From Lytechinus pictus (lineage: Eukaryota; Echinodermata; Echinoidea; Temnopleuroida; Toxopneustidae), in NCBI RefSeq assembly GCF_037042905.1, contig NC_087247.1, forward strand, positions 45,520,420 to 45,584,419: a stretch of 64,000 nucleotides of DNA. Direction: 5' to 3'. Under the pieces are notes generated by a model, which saw only the letters and a program-made list of their open reading frames with translations, did not search any database and had not been told where the DNA came from. Each line of letters begins with the position of its first letter. The first letter of the stretch is position 1. The translations under genes and the position numbers were made by a program. This document shows, one piece after another, positions 11,601-23,478 of the stretch.

Positions 11601-14600
11601 TTTTTCAGTATCCATATTTTTTTTATCGTTCAAATATCTCGACCCGATTCAATATTATACAAAAATTACACAATATTATGATGAGCTCTTAAAGAAATAG
11701 AAAAATGGAAATACAGTGCATGGACCGGTTGTCTGCTTTTCTCGCGTTCAAAGAAATAGGGTTCGAGCTTGAATTTCAGAAATTTTATGCTCTCCAGAGC
11801 CAGATTTTTTTGATTGCACAACCCTGCTCTCTCTTCAAAAATATACTTCGTGACTGTGCGAGCATAATAATACATAAATGCTATTTTTAAGCTGAAGGGA
11901 AAGGTCAAGATTTGTTCTAAATATTCTTCAAATAAACATGCCCTTTATCATAAGCTTTTACGGCATTGAATTCACGCGGCAGTCCCAAGAAGAAGGATAT
12001 TGATGGGACGTGCTTGCAGGAAGACAATTAAGAAAAGTGGGAACACCTTGTAACTGTATCGACATGACTCAATTTTATCTGTTTATGCGATACCAAATTA
12101 ATATGCTTTCACGCCTTCATTAGCATTGGTTGCAAGCAGAAAGAACATCTAATCGCTGTAATGTTTTTTTCTTTGAAATGTTCTGAAAATGGTATTCAGG
12201 ATTAGTTTCCTATAATCTCACTCGTCCTTTTTTTCAACTTCGTCTATTTCACTTTCGATTTCACTAACTTTTTAATCAAACAATTTGATGTACAGTGTAC
12301 CACATAGAATTGAGTCCCAAATTCATAGTCATTAAATTTGTAGGTTTGGATATATCTACACATTATACCTTTTGTAAAGCAATACATGAGCTTACTGGCA
12401 TTTGCCTTTTCTAGTACCCTTGTGATAAATTATGTAGTTGATATTTATTGTAAAAGAAGGGTGTTACGGTTGCTTCTGTATAATGAATTAGATTGATTTT
12501 ATACTGAACCTGATATCTAAGCAATGCAAAAAATAACAAAGTTAACAAATAATAATATATTTGAATTCAAATAAATATAATGTAAGAAGTTATTTAATTA
12601 ATAAATAATTTTGATAAACGGCTAAATACTGGATAAATGAATAAGCAAAATTAAGTAAACAAATTAACTTATGAATTGAAATCAATGAAAAAATAATTTC
12701 TTGTTTGCTCCATTATCTACATGTATGCATGCGTTCATTCCTTTATTTACTTATGAATATTTTAATTCATTACTTCACTGTGTAGTGTGTACTAATCCAT
12801 TTTATTTATTCATTAATTTATTTTTCGCTCCTTTCATGTTTTTATTCATGTATTTTTAATTCCTTTATTTAGCTGTACCTTGCTTTATTGATCAATAATT
12901 GAGCTACTGGTTTATCAATAAACTGATTTTTATCATCATTATTGGGCCTATTATTTACTAATTTACAATGAAATATTAACCATATGGGTGTTTGTGTATG
13001 CATGTATGTGGCTAAGTTTATGTGCGCCCAATCCTTGTATGTGATGTATAAAAAGAGGCCTAACGTTTGCATGTACTATGTAATCGTTTCTTTTTGCAGA
13101 CTCAGCCTCCTCAAAATATGAACCATTACACTTTTGTAAAATTGTTTTATATTATATCATAAAAAATTATGTGAGATACATAAGCACCCTACATCCAAAT
13201 CTATGAGGATTAATACTGAAAGGAGAATGAAACCTTTAGAACAAGATAGCTTGTGTGAAAACATAAAAAATCAAAGAAACAGATCAACGAAAGTTTGAGA
13301 AAAATCGCGGAAAAATCGCACAAATAATGAGAAGGTTATGAGCATTTAGATATTGCGATCACTAATGCTATGGAGATCCTGACATTGGCAATGCGACAAA
13401 GATGATGTCACTTGTGAACAACTCTCCCCATTACTTAGTATATATTTCACTTAAACTGCCTCTTTTATCACATCTATCAGTAGATCATGTGTTCTTTCTA
13501 TGGGAGGGCATGTAATACAGATTTTTAAAGAATACATCATGGATATAGAGTTTGTATCACCATAAGATAAAGCAAAGAGACATTTGGCGGTAGTTTATAG
13601 TCCATCAAGTGAAAAGTTGTTCACATATGACATCACACATCCTTGTCGCATTGCCAAAATATAGAGTTTGTATCACCATAAGATAAAGCAAAGAGACATT
13701 TGGCGGTAGTTTATAGTTTATCAAGTGAAAAGTTGTTCACATATGACATCACACATCCTTGTCGCATTGCCAACGGGAGGATCTCCATATCATTAGTGAT
13801 TGCAATATTCAAATGTTCATAACTTTCTCATTGTTTGTCCTATTTTTCTCAAACTTTCGTTGATCTGTTTCTTTGATTTTTCTGTTTTGACACAAGCCTA
13901 CTCATTCCAAAGGTTTCATTCCCCTTTAAAGATACTATGGTTGAGAAACAGTGCGCCGTTTCACCTCTGTATGAAATCGTCTTATAATTATGATAAGAAA
14001 TAAATAGTTTGTTCCATTTCATCTACAGTACCACCTGAGGCTCCTGATATCCAGGGTTATGAGGCTGAAGGCTTGGAAATACCATGTAATGGGGAACAGT
14101 TAGGACTACTGTTTGATGGCTTTACAACACAATGGTATAAAGGAGATAAACTCATTAAAAGTTATGAAGATGTTGAACCAGAAGAGGTGAGAAATCATTG
14201 ATTGATTGATTGATTGATTGCTTAATTGATTAGATTAATTGATTGATTGATTGATATTGATTCATTCATTTTTTTACTCACTCATTCGATCATTCATCAA
14301 TTCATTTATATCGTCTATTATTTATCGATCAGTCATCATTTTCATTTTCTATTTTGTTACACTATTTATATGATGTAAGATGATCTCCGTCCCGCCCATT
14401 GTGTTTCATTGATGAAAAATCGGACATATCTACAAATATATTGAGTCATAGTTACTTTTGTAACAGCCCCTTATACATACATTCTGCTCCAATGCATTTT
14501 TTTCTTTCCATCCAACATTTGAACCGACTTTATGAGAACTGGAGGATGGGAAGGGATAAATCAGTTATTACTATGCCATTCCCAGTTGACAAATTATTTT

Positions 14601-17600
14601 GCGTTAAGGATTTGCATCGCTGATACTAGCAAAACCAATATACGAGTAATAAGATTTTCCTGTAAATAATACTATAATAGTTTTGGTAACTGTACAGATA
14701 ACGTAAATTATCATGTCGTTATTCATTTATCTTTATAGCTATACCAAATATGTATTATACCAAAAATCATGGTTGAACGGAACGGTGTGCTGTTATTTTT
14801 ATGATTGTTTGCAGGTTAACGTGGAACATTTTAAGAACATTGATGAGAGGTATGCAGGTGTATATAGGTGTGTTGTGATACATTACAAGTCACAGAGACA
14901 GTGGGTCACTAACATCGCACAGGTTGAAGGTAATGTATCTCTTGCATCCAATGTAATCATTGCTTACATAATTAAACAATGAATACAAACGAAAAGGAAT
15001 CGAACCTTAGACATTTTCCTTTCTGATGATAAATTATATTCACATAGGCCTATGACATTATATACCTATGTACTCATACAAAATGTCGAGGAATTAGTAA
15101 AGTAACCTGTGGGTTCTCATTTGTTATGAGTGTTACTCTAAGCGTTCATCACCAACGTAGAACGTTGTGATAATTCATTTATTCTTACTCATCTCATACA
15201 TCTATTATACCGTATAGCCATTATTTCGTTATCTCGTTTGCTCTTTGATATTTCCCCCCTCAATATTCATATATCTGTCCATAAGCCGTATGTATCGGTC
15301 TGTAGGTTCTTTAGCCGTTTCTGCTTAAAATTTTGAAAAATGCTCAATGTGCTTTAGATTTAAAAATTGCTTATGAATAATTATTCACATTTTTTTGTAT
15401 ATGTCATTGAAAATGAAGAGATTGGTAATTGAACATAATCTCATTCATAATCAAGATAGCTAATAACTTAGCGTATGAATCATTACAGATGCATGAGGGG
15501 AAAAAGAGTTAAATCTTATATTGTACACCGATTCCTTTGCAAGATTCTTATAATATTCATCACTTTCTTTTTCCAATCTCTTTCTAGTTTTGCCTAAAAG
15601 AGGTAAGTACTCCTAAACAGTAAAAGGGAAAAGTGGGCGCTTTGCTCAATAAATACGTGAAGTGAAAGTCCTGTACGTTTCTCATTTTAATCTATCTTGG
15701 AAACATTAAGTTCACCTTTTTAAATTAATTTGTATCATTCCTTATCATTCCTCGAGACTGGCTTAAACAAATAGGAGGGATGTTCAAACTATTATCCCTT
15801 TGATTCATCATCTTCTTCTTCGTCGACGTCGTCTTCAATTTGATCCACCCCATCTCATTGTCTCTTCCTCTCGCTCCCTCTCTCTCCGACAACCTCTTCC
15901 CACCCTTCTCCCTACGCTCCCTTTATTAATATACCTCTCTCTCTCTTTCTCTCTCTCTCTCTTTTTTTCTTCCTGTAACTGTACTTTTCAGTAATAGGAG
16001 AGATTCCACCAAGGAAATTTCTTCCGACCTTTATATTGTCATTTTTTTCTTCTCAAAGCTCTGGTCCCAAAACCCACTTCACACACTACAACAGACGTCT
16101 CATGCCATTCCTTTCGAGTCTAAATCCAATATCCGGTTCGTTCCGCACCCTGGACAATCCAAATATTATTAGCTTACAAATACTAAGTAATGTAAGAACG
16201 GATTGCCGGTGGGTGAGGTATTGACTCCAAGGTTGGGTGTACTGCAAGCGACGATTTCTTGAAAATTCTTGTTACGAGACGACCCTCTCCCACAAGCTTC
16301 TGTACATAAAAAAAGAAAAAGAAAAAATCGAAATTCCAGGTGGATTTACCCCTCCTCCCATCACCGTCCATTGCGTACTACATGGCAAATACAGTATGAA
16401 GTATAGTTTTATGCAACCCCCCCCCTTTTTTTTTAACACCTTTTGGTTCGATATCATTATCTTGGTTAGATGTGAACATGTTTACTGTCAGACAAAGAAG
16501 GAACACAACACCGTGAAAACACCGTTTCTGTTTGACCATAAACAATGTACATAGTGTTGGTAAATTGCCTATTCGTCTACTGCCAACTTGTCCACTCACC
16601 ACATGGTCTTCTTTCATTTAGTCTAATGCCATTCCGTCCATCAACATTTCGTCTAACAACCATTACTTTGGTCCAATCAGGAAAAAAAAATCAGGAAACT
16701 GGCCCGAAATGCACCATGGGTCAAGTAGATTTTCCTGCATTATTTTCACTTTGATAGACGAGTCTAGTCAAGACGCTCATTTAGAATTTGGCACACCTGA
16801 CACGTGCACTGACATGTTAATTTGATTTGTACGCATGGTTTACTCTGGATCTCTATATCTGATGGGAAAAGGTAAGAGAATCTGTACAACATGACCTGCA
16901 CTGTCAGTCAAACATTAAACGAAAAGGAAAATTCATTAAAATTGTTACTCAAGTCCGGAATGAAATTGTTCGATTATGAATTTCGTTGCAAATCACCAGA
17001 TAAAAAATAAGAAAACGAAATAACCGCAAAGCTTGTACATCATTTTACATTGATCTCAAATCAAAGGATTTCTAAACATAAATTTGTTCCCTACACACTT
17101 TAAGTCTTCAGCACTTATATGTATCCATGTGAAATGAAAATAATTCATTTACCACAACAATGACTTGTCTGAATTTGACCATTTCATTTAAAAACAATCT
17201 CGATTTACGACCTGTGTGTTTTTTATCACCGTTTATATTTTTCATTCCATTTTCGTTTCCCAGCTCTCGATCTAGTTTGAAATAGGAGCAATGTATTTTA
17301 TTTGCAGTGATAAAATATTACCTTCAATGAAAACCCTGGATTGATAAACGGAAAATGAATACTTAAATCTTGCATTTTTTGGCAGCTATGACCAAACGCT
17401 TGATGGCGATGGCGAAAGAGAAGGCAAAAGGTTCGTCGTTTATTTTGATAGCGGGCAGTATCGGAGGAGTCCTTGTCGTGTTTCTCATTGGATGCTGTAT
17501 CTGTGTCTGCTGGTAAGCAATCTAATCTCGTAAGGGGGTGTCCAGGGGCCCATTTCATAAAGAGTTCTAACTGATCTAAACAAAAAACAAGATCGAAAAC

Positions 17601-19203
17601 CGGCGACGCCAACATTTGGAAGTCTTAATCCGTTTAAATGCACTGTTTTCTAAACAATCATTGTCGTGATATATCAGTGTGCTTCTATATCCCGCCCCCC
17701 CCCAAAAAAAAAATGAACGGTGTATACAGTTCTTATATGAAATTAATTAATAATTAATGAAATTCTATATTTGATCGGGCCGATCATAACTCTTAGAAGA
17801 CATACGAGACCTATGTCTTTGTTATAAATGGGAGAGGATGGGGCATTCTCATTTACATCGGAGCTTGACTCATTAGTGTTTATATGGTTCTATCTGTAAC
17901 TTTATTAAAACAAGTATGAAGAATGTTATCATTTCTTTCCTTATCATTCCTTTGCCTATTTCGACCCTTCCCTCATCTCTTTCAGGAAAGATAGGACAAT
18001 CCGGTAGATTTAACTCAGATTTATATGGGATGTTGTTCATCACTAACATTTATTTTGACACGCTTATACAAGTACCAGTTTAATATACATTAAAAGCTGA
18101 CATGGAGTCATATAAATCGTTGTCTCTCGTTATCTGCGGTTAAGCATTGGAATGATTTATGTCTGCCGTATGTTTCAGTATGCAAGTTAAAAACAGGTCC
18201 CTGGCTAGATTTTAGCTCAGATGGCGCTATTTCAGATATTCTTTCCATTTATATTAATCGGTCTTTGTATGAAGCATTATTCATTTTACAATAATCATAA
18301 CAACCCCCACACAAAATGTACACAATGACTCATGGGTATGTTACCTCTATTGGGGAATCATCCCTTGAATCCGATTCCTGAATCTCATCGGGTCAAATGC
18401 AAGTTTAGATCCTGTAAAGTATCCTGCATTAAATTGCCTTTCCTTTTTAAGAACGTGATACGAAATGTTTTTCTTTATATTGAATTACTGACTATAGCTG
18501 CTTCGGTGACGAGGATGACTTGGACAAGGATAGAAATCTTGACAAAGAAGCAGCAAAACCGTTACTCGGTGATGGGGACAGGAAACATGGTAAACCAAAG
18601 TCTGGAGCTTCGTCACCAGTGAAGAAGAGTACTACGAGTCCCGCAAAGAAAATGCCAGTTGGACCACCTGGTGCGGCAAAGCCTCATGCTGCGAAACCTG
18701 GTATGCCAAAGCCTGGTACGGCAAAACCTGGTGCTGCAAAACCAGGTACTGCGAAACCCGGTAGTGCGAAACCCGGTAGTGCGAAACCCGGTATCCCTCA
18801 GATCAAACCTCCCGGGAAAGGACCACCACGATCTCCTGGAAAAGGTACATCTAGCCCTCCGAAAAAAGGGCCTCCGAAATCCATGGACAAAGGGCCACAA
18901 AAACCTGTGGATAAAGTACCATCTAAATCTTTACCAAAGAAAGTAGGTTCTTCACCACCTAAAGCCCCTGGTAAAACACCACCTAAATCTCCTGGTAGTA
19001 TACCAACAAAGCTTCCAGGAAAAGTGCCCCCGAAACCATCTGCAGGAAAATCAACATCAAAATCTCCAAATAAGTCCGCCGGTAAGTCCCCTCCAAAGCC
19101 AGCTAACAAATCACCGGGCAAAGGACAAGCGAAGCCAGGAGTTCAGATCCGTCCTCCCCCAAAAGGTGGCTCGCCTCAGAAGAAACCCCCAAAGAAAGTG
19201 TGA
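5380..19203 (+). CDS. TSP1-Ig-Ig single-pass membrane protein, 3' part of gene
   Basis: Ten exons join in one open frame: 5380-5622, 7188-7220, 7879-8049, 9321-9419, 14029-14186, 14815-14929, 15588-15602, 17386-17512, 17986-18003 and 18498-19203 (TGA at 19201). The visible part is about 560 residues. In order it shows the end of one Cys-rich module, a TSP1 domain (WQPW, then Cys/Gly/Arg spacing), a short linker, an Ig-like domain (WRRNGQRL and DNGVYTCQA), a second Ig-like domain (TQWYKGDKL and YAGVYRCVV), a basic stalk, one TM helix ending CCICVCW, and a roughly 240-residue tail rich in Lys, Pro, Gly and Ser. Exons 2-4 are phase 1-1, as is usual for shuffled extracellular modules. The tail should be cytoplasmic; its PPKxPGK-like repeats resemble SH3-binding or histone H1-like tails, which is inference. 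No signal peptide is visible because the first exon starts mid-codon, so the 5' end is upstream. The exact family is not recognised. Confidence 0.8.
5732..5909. mobile_element. MITE, GTTTCATAAGGCTGT family, copy 1
   Basis: Inverted arms: TTTCATAAGGCTGTCCGTAA with GACTTTAAGAACGACTGG on the left, mirrored by AGCCGTTCTTAAAGTC and CAGCTGTATGAAACGGC on the right. Other copies are at 48209 and, partly, 46441. Confidence 0.7.
5958..7140. repeat. poly-C/A run and long GA/GAA-rich tract (intron)
   Basis: A C-run/A-run lies at 5970-6001. From about 6375 to 6830 nearly the whole plus strand is purine (GAA, GGA, GAG repeats), with looser purine bias to 7030. The long Ser/Phe/Leu frames on the other strand are a product of this composition. 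Confidence 0.7.
7188..7220 (+). CDS. exon: 33-bp linker
   Basis: A small phase 1-1 exon with acceptor TTTGTTTACAG and donor GTAAGT. It encodes LESGLRTLLD between the TSP1 and the first Ig domain. It keeps the frame on both sides, which is the main support. Confidence 0.7.
7879..8049 (+). CDS. exon: first half of Ig-like domain 1
   Basis: 171 bp, phase 1-1, acceptor TTTCATAATCAG and donor GTAAGA. It encodes the B-strand Cys (ALMDC) and the core Trp (VEWRRNGQRL) of an Ig fold. The matching Cys is in the next exon. Confidence 0.85.
8268..8836. mobile_element. foldback MITE, AAGGTCAAGTCCACCCC family, copy 1 (intron)
   Basis: Starts TTTAAAGGTCAAGTCCACCC and ends GGGTGGACTTGTCCTTTAAA. Each arm is about 150-170 bases and includes AAGAAAGTTATGACATTT or its complement. 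Related copies are at 21425, 32281 and 54336. Confidence 0.75.
9321..9419 (+). CDS. exon: second half of Ig-like domain 1
   Basis: 99 bp, phase 1-1, acceptor ATCACTGCAG and donor GTGGGT. It encodes SGDNGVYTCQAEAGG, the DxGxYxC signature of the F strand of an Ig domain, completing the fold begun in the exon at 7879. Confidence 0.85.
9420..13200. other. large intron without recognised content
   Basis: AT-rich intron of the TSP1-Ig gene. It has short poly-C runs (9877-9890, 11398-11408) and A-runs but no exon-like segment with good splice sites that I could support. Confidence 0.4.
13218..13928. mobile_element. long-arm foldback element with internal tandem duplication (intron)
   Basis: Left arm 13218-13400 (AAAGGAGAATGAAACCTTTAG, then AAATCAAAGAAACAGATCAA) is mirrored on the right at 13750-13928 (AGGTTTCATTCCCCTTTA). 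Between them a 114-base unit occurs twice, at 13543-13656 and 13659-13772, almost unchanged. Confidence 0.75.
14029..14186 (+). CDS. exon: first half of Ig-like domain 2
   Basis: 158 bp, phase 1 to 0, acceptor TTCATCTACAG and donor GTGAGA. It begins VPPEAPDIQG, then gives the B-strand Cys (LEIPC) and the core Trp (TQWYKGDKL). The preceding intron is 4.6 kb. Confidence 0.85.
14196..14262 (+). repeat. (TTGA)n microsatellite
   Basis: Runs of TTGATTGATTGATTGATTG directly after the donor of the exon ending 14186. Confidence 0.8.
14815..14929 (+). CDS. exon: second half of Ig-like domain 2
   Basis: 115 bp, phase 0 to 1, acceptor ATTGTTTGCAG and donor GTAATG. It encodes NIDERYAGVYRCVVIHYKS, with the Tyr-x-Cys of the F strand, ending in IAQVE. 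Confidence 0.85.
15588..15602 (+). CDS. 15-bp microexon before the TM exon
   Basis: An AATCTCTTTCTAG acceptor and GTAAGT donor enclose 15 bases (phase 1-1) encoding about VLPKR. Skipping it would also keep the frame, so alternative use is possible. Support is splice signals and phase only. Confidence 0.6.
15890..15970 (+). repeat. pyrimidine-rich (CT)n tract (intron)
   Basis: CTCTCTCTCT runs within a longer C/T-rich stretch from about 15780. Confidence 0.7.
17386..17512 (+). CDS. exon: juxtamembrane stalk and TM helix
   Basis: 127 bp, phase 1 to 2, acceptor TTTTTTGGCAG and donor GTAAGC. It encodes a basic segment (KRLMAMAKEKAKG), then a hydrophobic helix of about 24 residues (FILIAGSIGGVLVVFLIG) ending CCICVCW, a cluster that could be palmitoylated. 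Confidence 0.85.
17986..18003 (+). CDS. 18-bp microexon after the TM exon
   Basis: Acceptor CATCTCTTTCAG, donor GTAGAT, phase 2-2. It encodes KDRTI with split codons at each end. Joining it to exons 17386 and 18498 completes a Trp and an Arg codon. The donor is weaker than the others, so it may be optional; skipping it also keeps the frame. Confidence 0.55.
18498..19203 (+). CDS. terminal exon: Lys/Pro-rich tail
   Basis: 706 bp to a TGA. An acidic start (CFGDEDDLDKDRN) leads into about 210 residues built from degenerate repeats: first AKPG(T/A/S) units around 18670-18795, then PPK(S)PGK-type units to the end, finishing KKPPKKV. Codon choice is varied across the repeats (GCG/GCA/GCT Ala), so this is an old protein repeat and not a recent DNA duplication. 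An ATTAAA at about 19398 could be the polyadenylation signal. Confidence 0.85.
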
Positions 19204-19548
19204 AATCAGGGTTATCTCGGATAGGCAGATGATAATGTATATATTGTCATTACTACCTGAATGCCCTCCAATTACTCCCGTTGCTAAATGGAATGATCTT
19301 GAACGAACAGTCTTTAAAAATATATTCATAGATGCCACATTAAGAATTGTAAACAAAAGTTTATCCACATTTGAAATATTTATTACATTCTATTGCTATT
19401 AAATGTTATTTTAAGTCTCATATATTAAGATGCATAAAAACATAAAAATACTGAAATATTGATGTGCTTTGTTTCGGTAACGGCATTGATTTTATCAACG
19501 TCAACATTTAGTGGCGTAATAAGTCAAACATTTTAAAGGGGTCAGAAT

Positions 19549-19795
19549 TGTTGTATGTAGCAACCTTTTTAAGAAAGCTGCGAGCAAGCGAAGCAAGCAA
19601 GCTAAAATGTTTAGCTGTCTTTATATACAAAAATTTAGTTTTCAAAAGCTTTTGACAAAATATTCAGAAAATTATATATTTCAACATTTTCTTTTACTTT
19701 TTATTCGTCTTTCCTCTCTCTTGCTCTTTTTGGTCGTGACAATTTTGGGCGTCCACTAACCCCCCCTCTATAAAAAAAAAAAAAAGCTGTTACTA
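19549..19795. repeat. dispersed repeat with GCGAGCAAGCGAAGCAAGC
   Basis: A GCGAGCAAGCGAAGCAAGC block followed by TTTTTGGTCGTGACAATTTT and a C-run/A-run. A similar order (GCGAGCGAGC ... TTGGTCGTGA ... poly-T/G) occurs at 61010-61280. Confidence 0.5.
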
Positions 19796-19796
19796 A

Positions 19797-20091
19797 GGCC
19801 CGTATTCTGAAGTCGGGTTTAACTTAAACTCTGGTTTAAAGTTATGGTTTAAGTATGGGAAGCCAAAGTATCAAAAGTTTTATTAAGTTGTATGTTTCTT
19901 ATGTTTATTGTGCTCTTTCCTGATTCTTCAATGGTGAAGACGCTCATCTATTTATACTTCCGAAACAATTATGAATGATTTAAGAGCCAAATGAGCTGAA
20001 ATAATGATATCTCTACCGTTAGTGATTTATGGAACAATTGGCTATCCATACTTAAACCACAACTTTAAACCTGAGTTTACGGGCCTAAGTG
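19797..20091. mobile_element. MITE, CCCGTATTCTGAA family, copy 1
   Basis: Left CCCGTATTCTGAAGTCGGG with GGTTTAAAGTTATGGTTTAAG; right CTTAAACCACAACTTTAAAC then CTGAGTTTACGGGCC. A diverged copy is at 31280. Confidence 0.65.
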
Positions 20092-20211
20092 TCACCAATG
20101 TCTCATCGTAAATTTCACTTCAAGTATGGGGGTAGTTAGTTATCTCACCGCTGAAAATATGTACAATGTTGTTTTGATCATGTGTGCCAAGTGACATGCT
20201 TTTATCACAAT

Positions 20212-20373
20212 CTGGGGGGCGTTTCATCAATATTTTCGTCCGACAAGTTGTCAGATCTGACATCTTTCCATGATTTTGATTGGCTGAGAGGCATTGTTCC
20301 TATGGTAACTGTCGGATAAAACGGGACTTGTCGGATAAAACGTCCACAAGTCCTTTCATGAAACGCCCCCCAG
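20212..20373. mobile_element. MITE, GGGGGGCGTTTCAT family, copy 1
   Basis: Inverted ends CTGGGGGGCGTTTCAT and ATGAAACGCCCCCCAG; core CCGACAAGTTGTCAGATCTG and ATTGGCTGAGAG. Copies are at 27966, 30261 and partly 35160. Confidence 0.75.
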
Positions 20374-20560
20374 ATCATTATTTTCACCACTCGCCTATAT
20401 AAGACTATAAGAATTGTAATTGTATTTGTAAGCGTATAGTAATTTTTCTCATTAGAAGTTTATTTGTTCATGGTCATAAAATAGTCATAAAGGAAAGCAA
20501 ACAGAATGAATTACCGAATGAGATGAGGTACGCCCTCTAATTAGTCCAAACATAACAAGT

Positions 20561-21132
20561 TTGCTCCAGGCTGAAATTTTTATCACAGAGAAAAAAACAG
20601 ACAAATAAAACAATGAAATTATAATAAAAATCGGACAAGGGATAACAAAGTTATGACATTTTAACCTTTGCATTATTTTTTTAAATAGTTCTTCGCATGC
20701 CTTCATGAATATGGAATGAGTAAGCTGATGATGTCGTATATCCCCACTTATTCTATATAATATGATTTTTTACATGATATGTATTCAAATGTCGTCCACC
20801 AAGAATGAACGTTGGATTGGCAACTGGTTTCATGCGTAAGATATTAACTGATGCAATTTATTCTGTTACTAGGGATACTATCACATACACACATGTAGGA
20901 AAATATGATATAATTACCATTTCATGTAAGAAAAATAAAAAAGTGGGAATATCACCTACCTAATGAATATTTAAGACGGTGTGCATAATAACTGTTTTCA
21001 TCAAATATTGCGAAATTTTAAAATTCAATAATTATCATCGTTGTTTTCAGATTTTGATGAAATTTTCAGCGTTGATCAGTAAATTTTACCCTATTAATTT
21101 AGGTTTATTTTTTTCAGCCCGGAGTACACCTG
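20561..21132. mobile_element. foldback element, GGCTGAAA...CCGGAGTAC family, copy 1
   Basis: Left GCTCCAGGCTGAAATTTT, right TTTTTTTCAGCCCGGAGTAC. The interior has TGATGATGTCGTATATCCCC and a mirrored GTGGGAATATCACC. A second copy ends at 46441. Confidence 0.6.
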
Positions 21133-21424
21133 TTATGAATAATGGTATTTAAATTTACTCTTTATCCATGTACATACAGTTAACCCCTCCTCATCGTTTC
21201 AAGATAAAACACGATTTCTTGCTTTGTTGTGGATAATAAGATCCTTGCCCCCCTTCCTGGAATAGCGATAATTCCGATACACTGTATGTTTGTATGTTTA
21301 TTTCTCATTCAAATAAACATTTATTTTCCATTTTTCACACACAATATATGTTTACATATATTTCCCCTGATACTCTCTAAACAAGGAAAATTGTACCAAA
21401 ATACAGATTGAGCTGTATTTTGAA

Positions 21425-21746
21425 TCATATAGCATCAAACAATTCCACATGTTCAGGGAGGAATTAATTGTTGTTTCCCTTGACAATGAGGAGAAAATTA
21501 GAATATTTCATATTTCATATAATAAAATACAAAAAAAATAGTGAGTGGATGACGTGATCAGTCACCTCATTTGCATATCGACCAGGATGTGCACATAACT
21601 GTTTTGTGAAATTAAGCGAAACTTTAAAATGTCTTTATAACTTTCTTATTTTACATCCGATTTTGATGAAATGTTCAGTGTTATGCTTGTTGGATTTTTC
21701 TCTTTTTATTCAAATCATCTTTTTGTTGGGGTGGACTTGTCCTTTA
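21425..21746. mobile_element. half copy of the AAGGTCAAGTCCACCCC foldback family
   Basis: Matches only the right half of the copy at 8268, from CCACATGTTCAGGGAGGAAT to GGGGTGGACTTGTCCTTTA. The left arm is missing. Confidence 0.65.
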
Positions 21747-21749
21747 TTG

Positions 21750-23470
21750 AAGCGAGTGACGTTATGACCGTCGACAAATCTTCCGCTTGAGAGAGCACCC
21801 CTTACTTTTAAAAAATTCGTGTATAATAATTTGCGCAAAAACTGGAAATAGTTATTATTGATAAAAGTAGACGTTCATCTCGAAGAGCACATGGATTTTA
21901 TATAAGAAGATTGATATCCAGATATCTTATTCCGTCTAAATTGTTTCCTTTACAAAACGCTACTTCGGGGGCACCCCCCCCCCCCCCACACACACACAAA
22001 ACATCTCGACCACCTTAATAACATTGTATCTGCTTTACAAGTAGCATGAAATGATTGATTTTTTCCTTTCTATTATTCCTTGCCATGCCTGTGGAAAGTC
22101 TGGAGAAACAAATGTATGAGCATGAAATATAACCCCTTTCATCACAAAAGAAAATGTTGTTCTCTGAAATGAACTTCTGTTAACATAATTTTGATTCAAT
22201 TTATGTCCTCATATCCAACTGACAAACAAATAAAACTTAAAGGTTATGTTTACCGGAAGTTAAAATGTTATGTTGAGAAGGAAATTGTTATAAATCAAAT
22301 TGAATTGAATTGATTGGTTTATTTCATTTCTATATCCATTTTGCCACATACAAATAAAATATACATATAAATGCAAATTTATTATGAACAAAAATCAACA
22401 AAAATAATGAGCTTACAGTAGCACATGGGTAATATCCAAATAAACAAAATATAATATATACTCATAGTGTCCTAAAACAAAGTATGAAACATTTGTTAAT
22501 AGTTAGAATAATTAAATGTATGTTTTGAAATGATTACTATGTATCTTTTTATTTCCATTGCCTAAAAACTACAAAAAACATACAGCAAGTTCAATTCGTT
22601 TTTTTTCCGCCTTTGATCCTTGGCACAGCATGAAAATCAGCATTTCTGCGAGTTTTACCTAAAATGGAAAGTGCTAATTCAAGCGTAACAGTCTATCAAA
22701 CATTAAAGCTTCCGTGTGATAGATGAAACCAAAGACGAAGAATAATATATGTGGAAAAAGTGAGCCCCATGTTGCACTTTTGTTTGAATTTCCCAGACAA
22801 GTGTTTACATTTTATTGATGAATTAAATTATAACCACACAATGTAATTCTTTATAATAGGAGGACCTTAACTCTATTTAGTTTTCATTTGCAAGTCTATG
22901 AATGAGTCACGTACTGTACATGTAACCAGAGACAACTCTCTGATGTAAGAAGGTTTTCATCAATTGCCCACCCCGAAACAAGTAAGAAACACAAGTTGGG
23001 CTGTGTATGTTACATGATTACAGAGGTATGGCATGCGGCTTGATATTACTAATTAGCGACACAATAGCTGTGAAAATGGTTAATATAAAAGGATGACTTC
23101 TTAAAATATGAATAGTAAATTTTACAGACGTTTAATTCCTATAAACATCTGCACCCGCAATATGATAAAAAGCTTTTCATCGTCGTTGAAAACGATGTTT
23201 CACTGTCTATAAAATTAGTTAACTTCTACAGTGTCAATTCTTGGGAATATAGTGGCAGTCATTTGTCAAGATTATCTTTACATTTATTTTGATATAATTG
23301 ATTAAAGGTCATATGCCTTAATAAATGTGTAATCGTGATGTACAAAAGCTTGGTATGGCAAGTTCCCCCAAATCTGCACAGTCCCCCTTGTCTGCGCACA
23401 CGCGTATCAGTGCGCGATTCTAGTAAAAGAAGATACGCAACGAACACGAACACAAACTTTACACATGCAC
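21750..23470. other. intergenic, little recognised
   Basis: A poly-C run with a (CA) stretch lies at 21968-21998. At 22300-22400 GAATTGAATTGATTGG followed by TTTATTTCATTTC could be the tail of a non-LTR element on the minus strand. No gene is supported. Confidence 0.35.
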
Positions 23471-23478
23471 CTCATATA

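Noticed and set aside
18613-19121. Long antisense frames opposite the Lys/Pro tail
   Set aside because: Shadows of a compositionally biased true exon.
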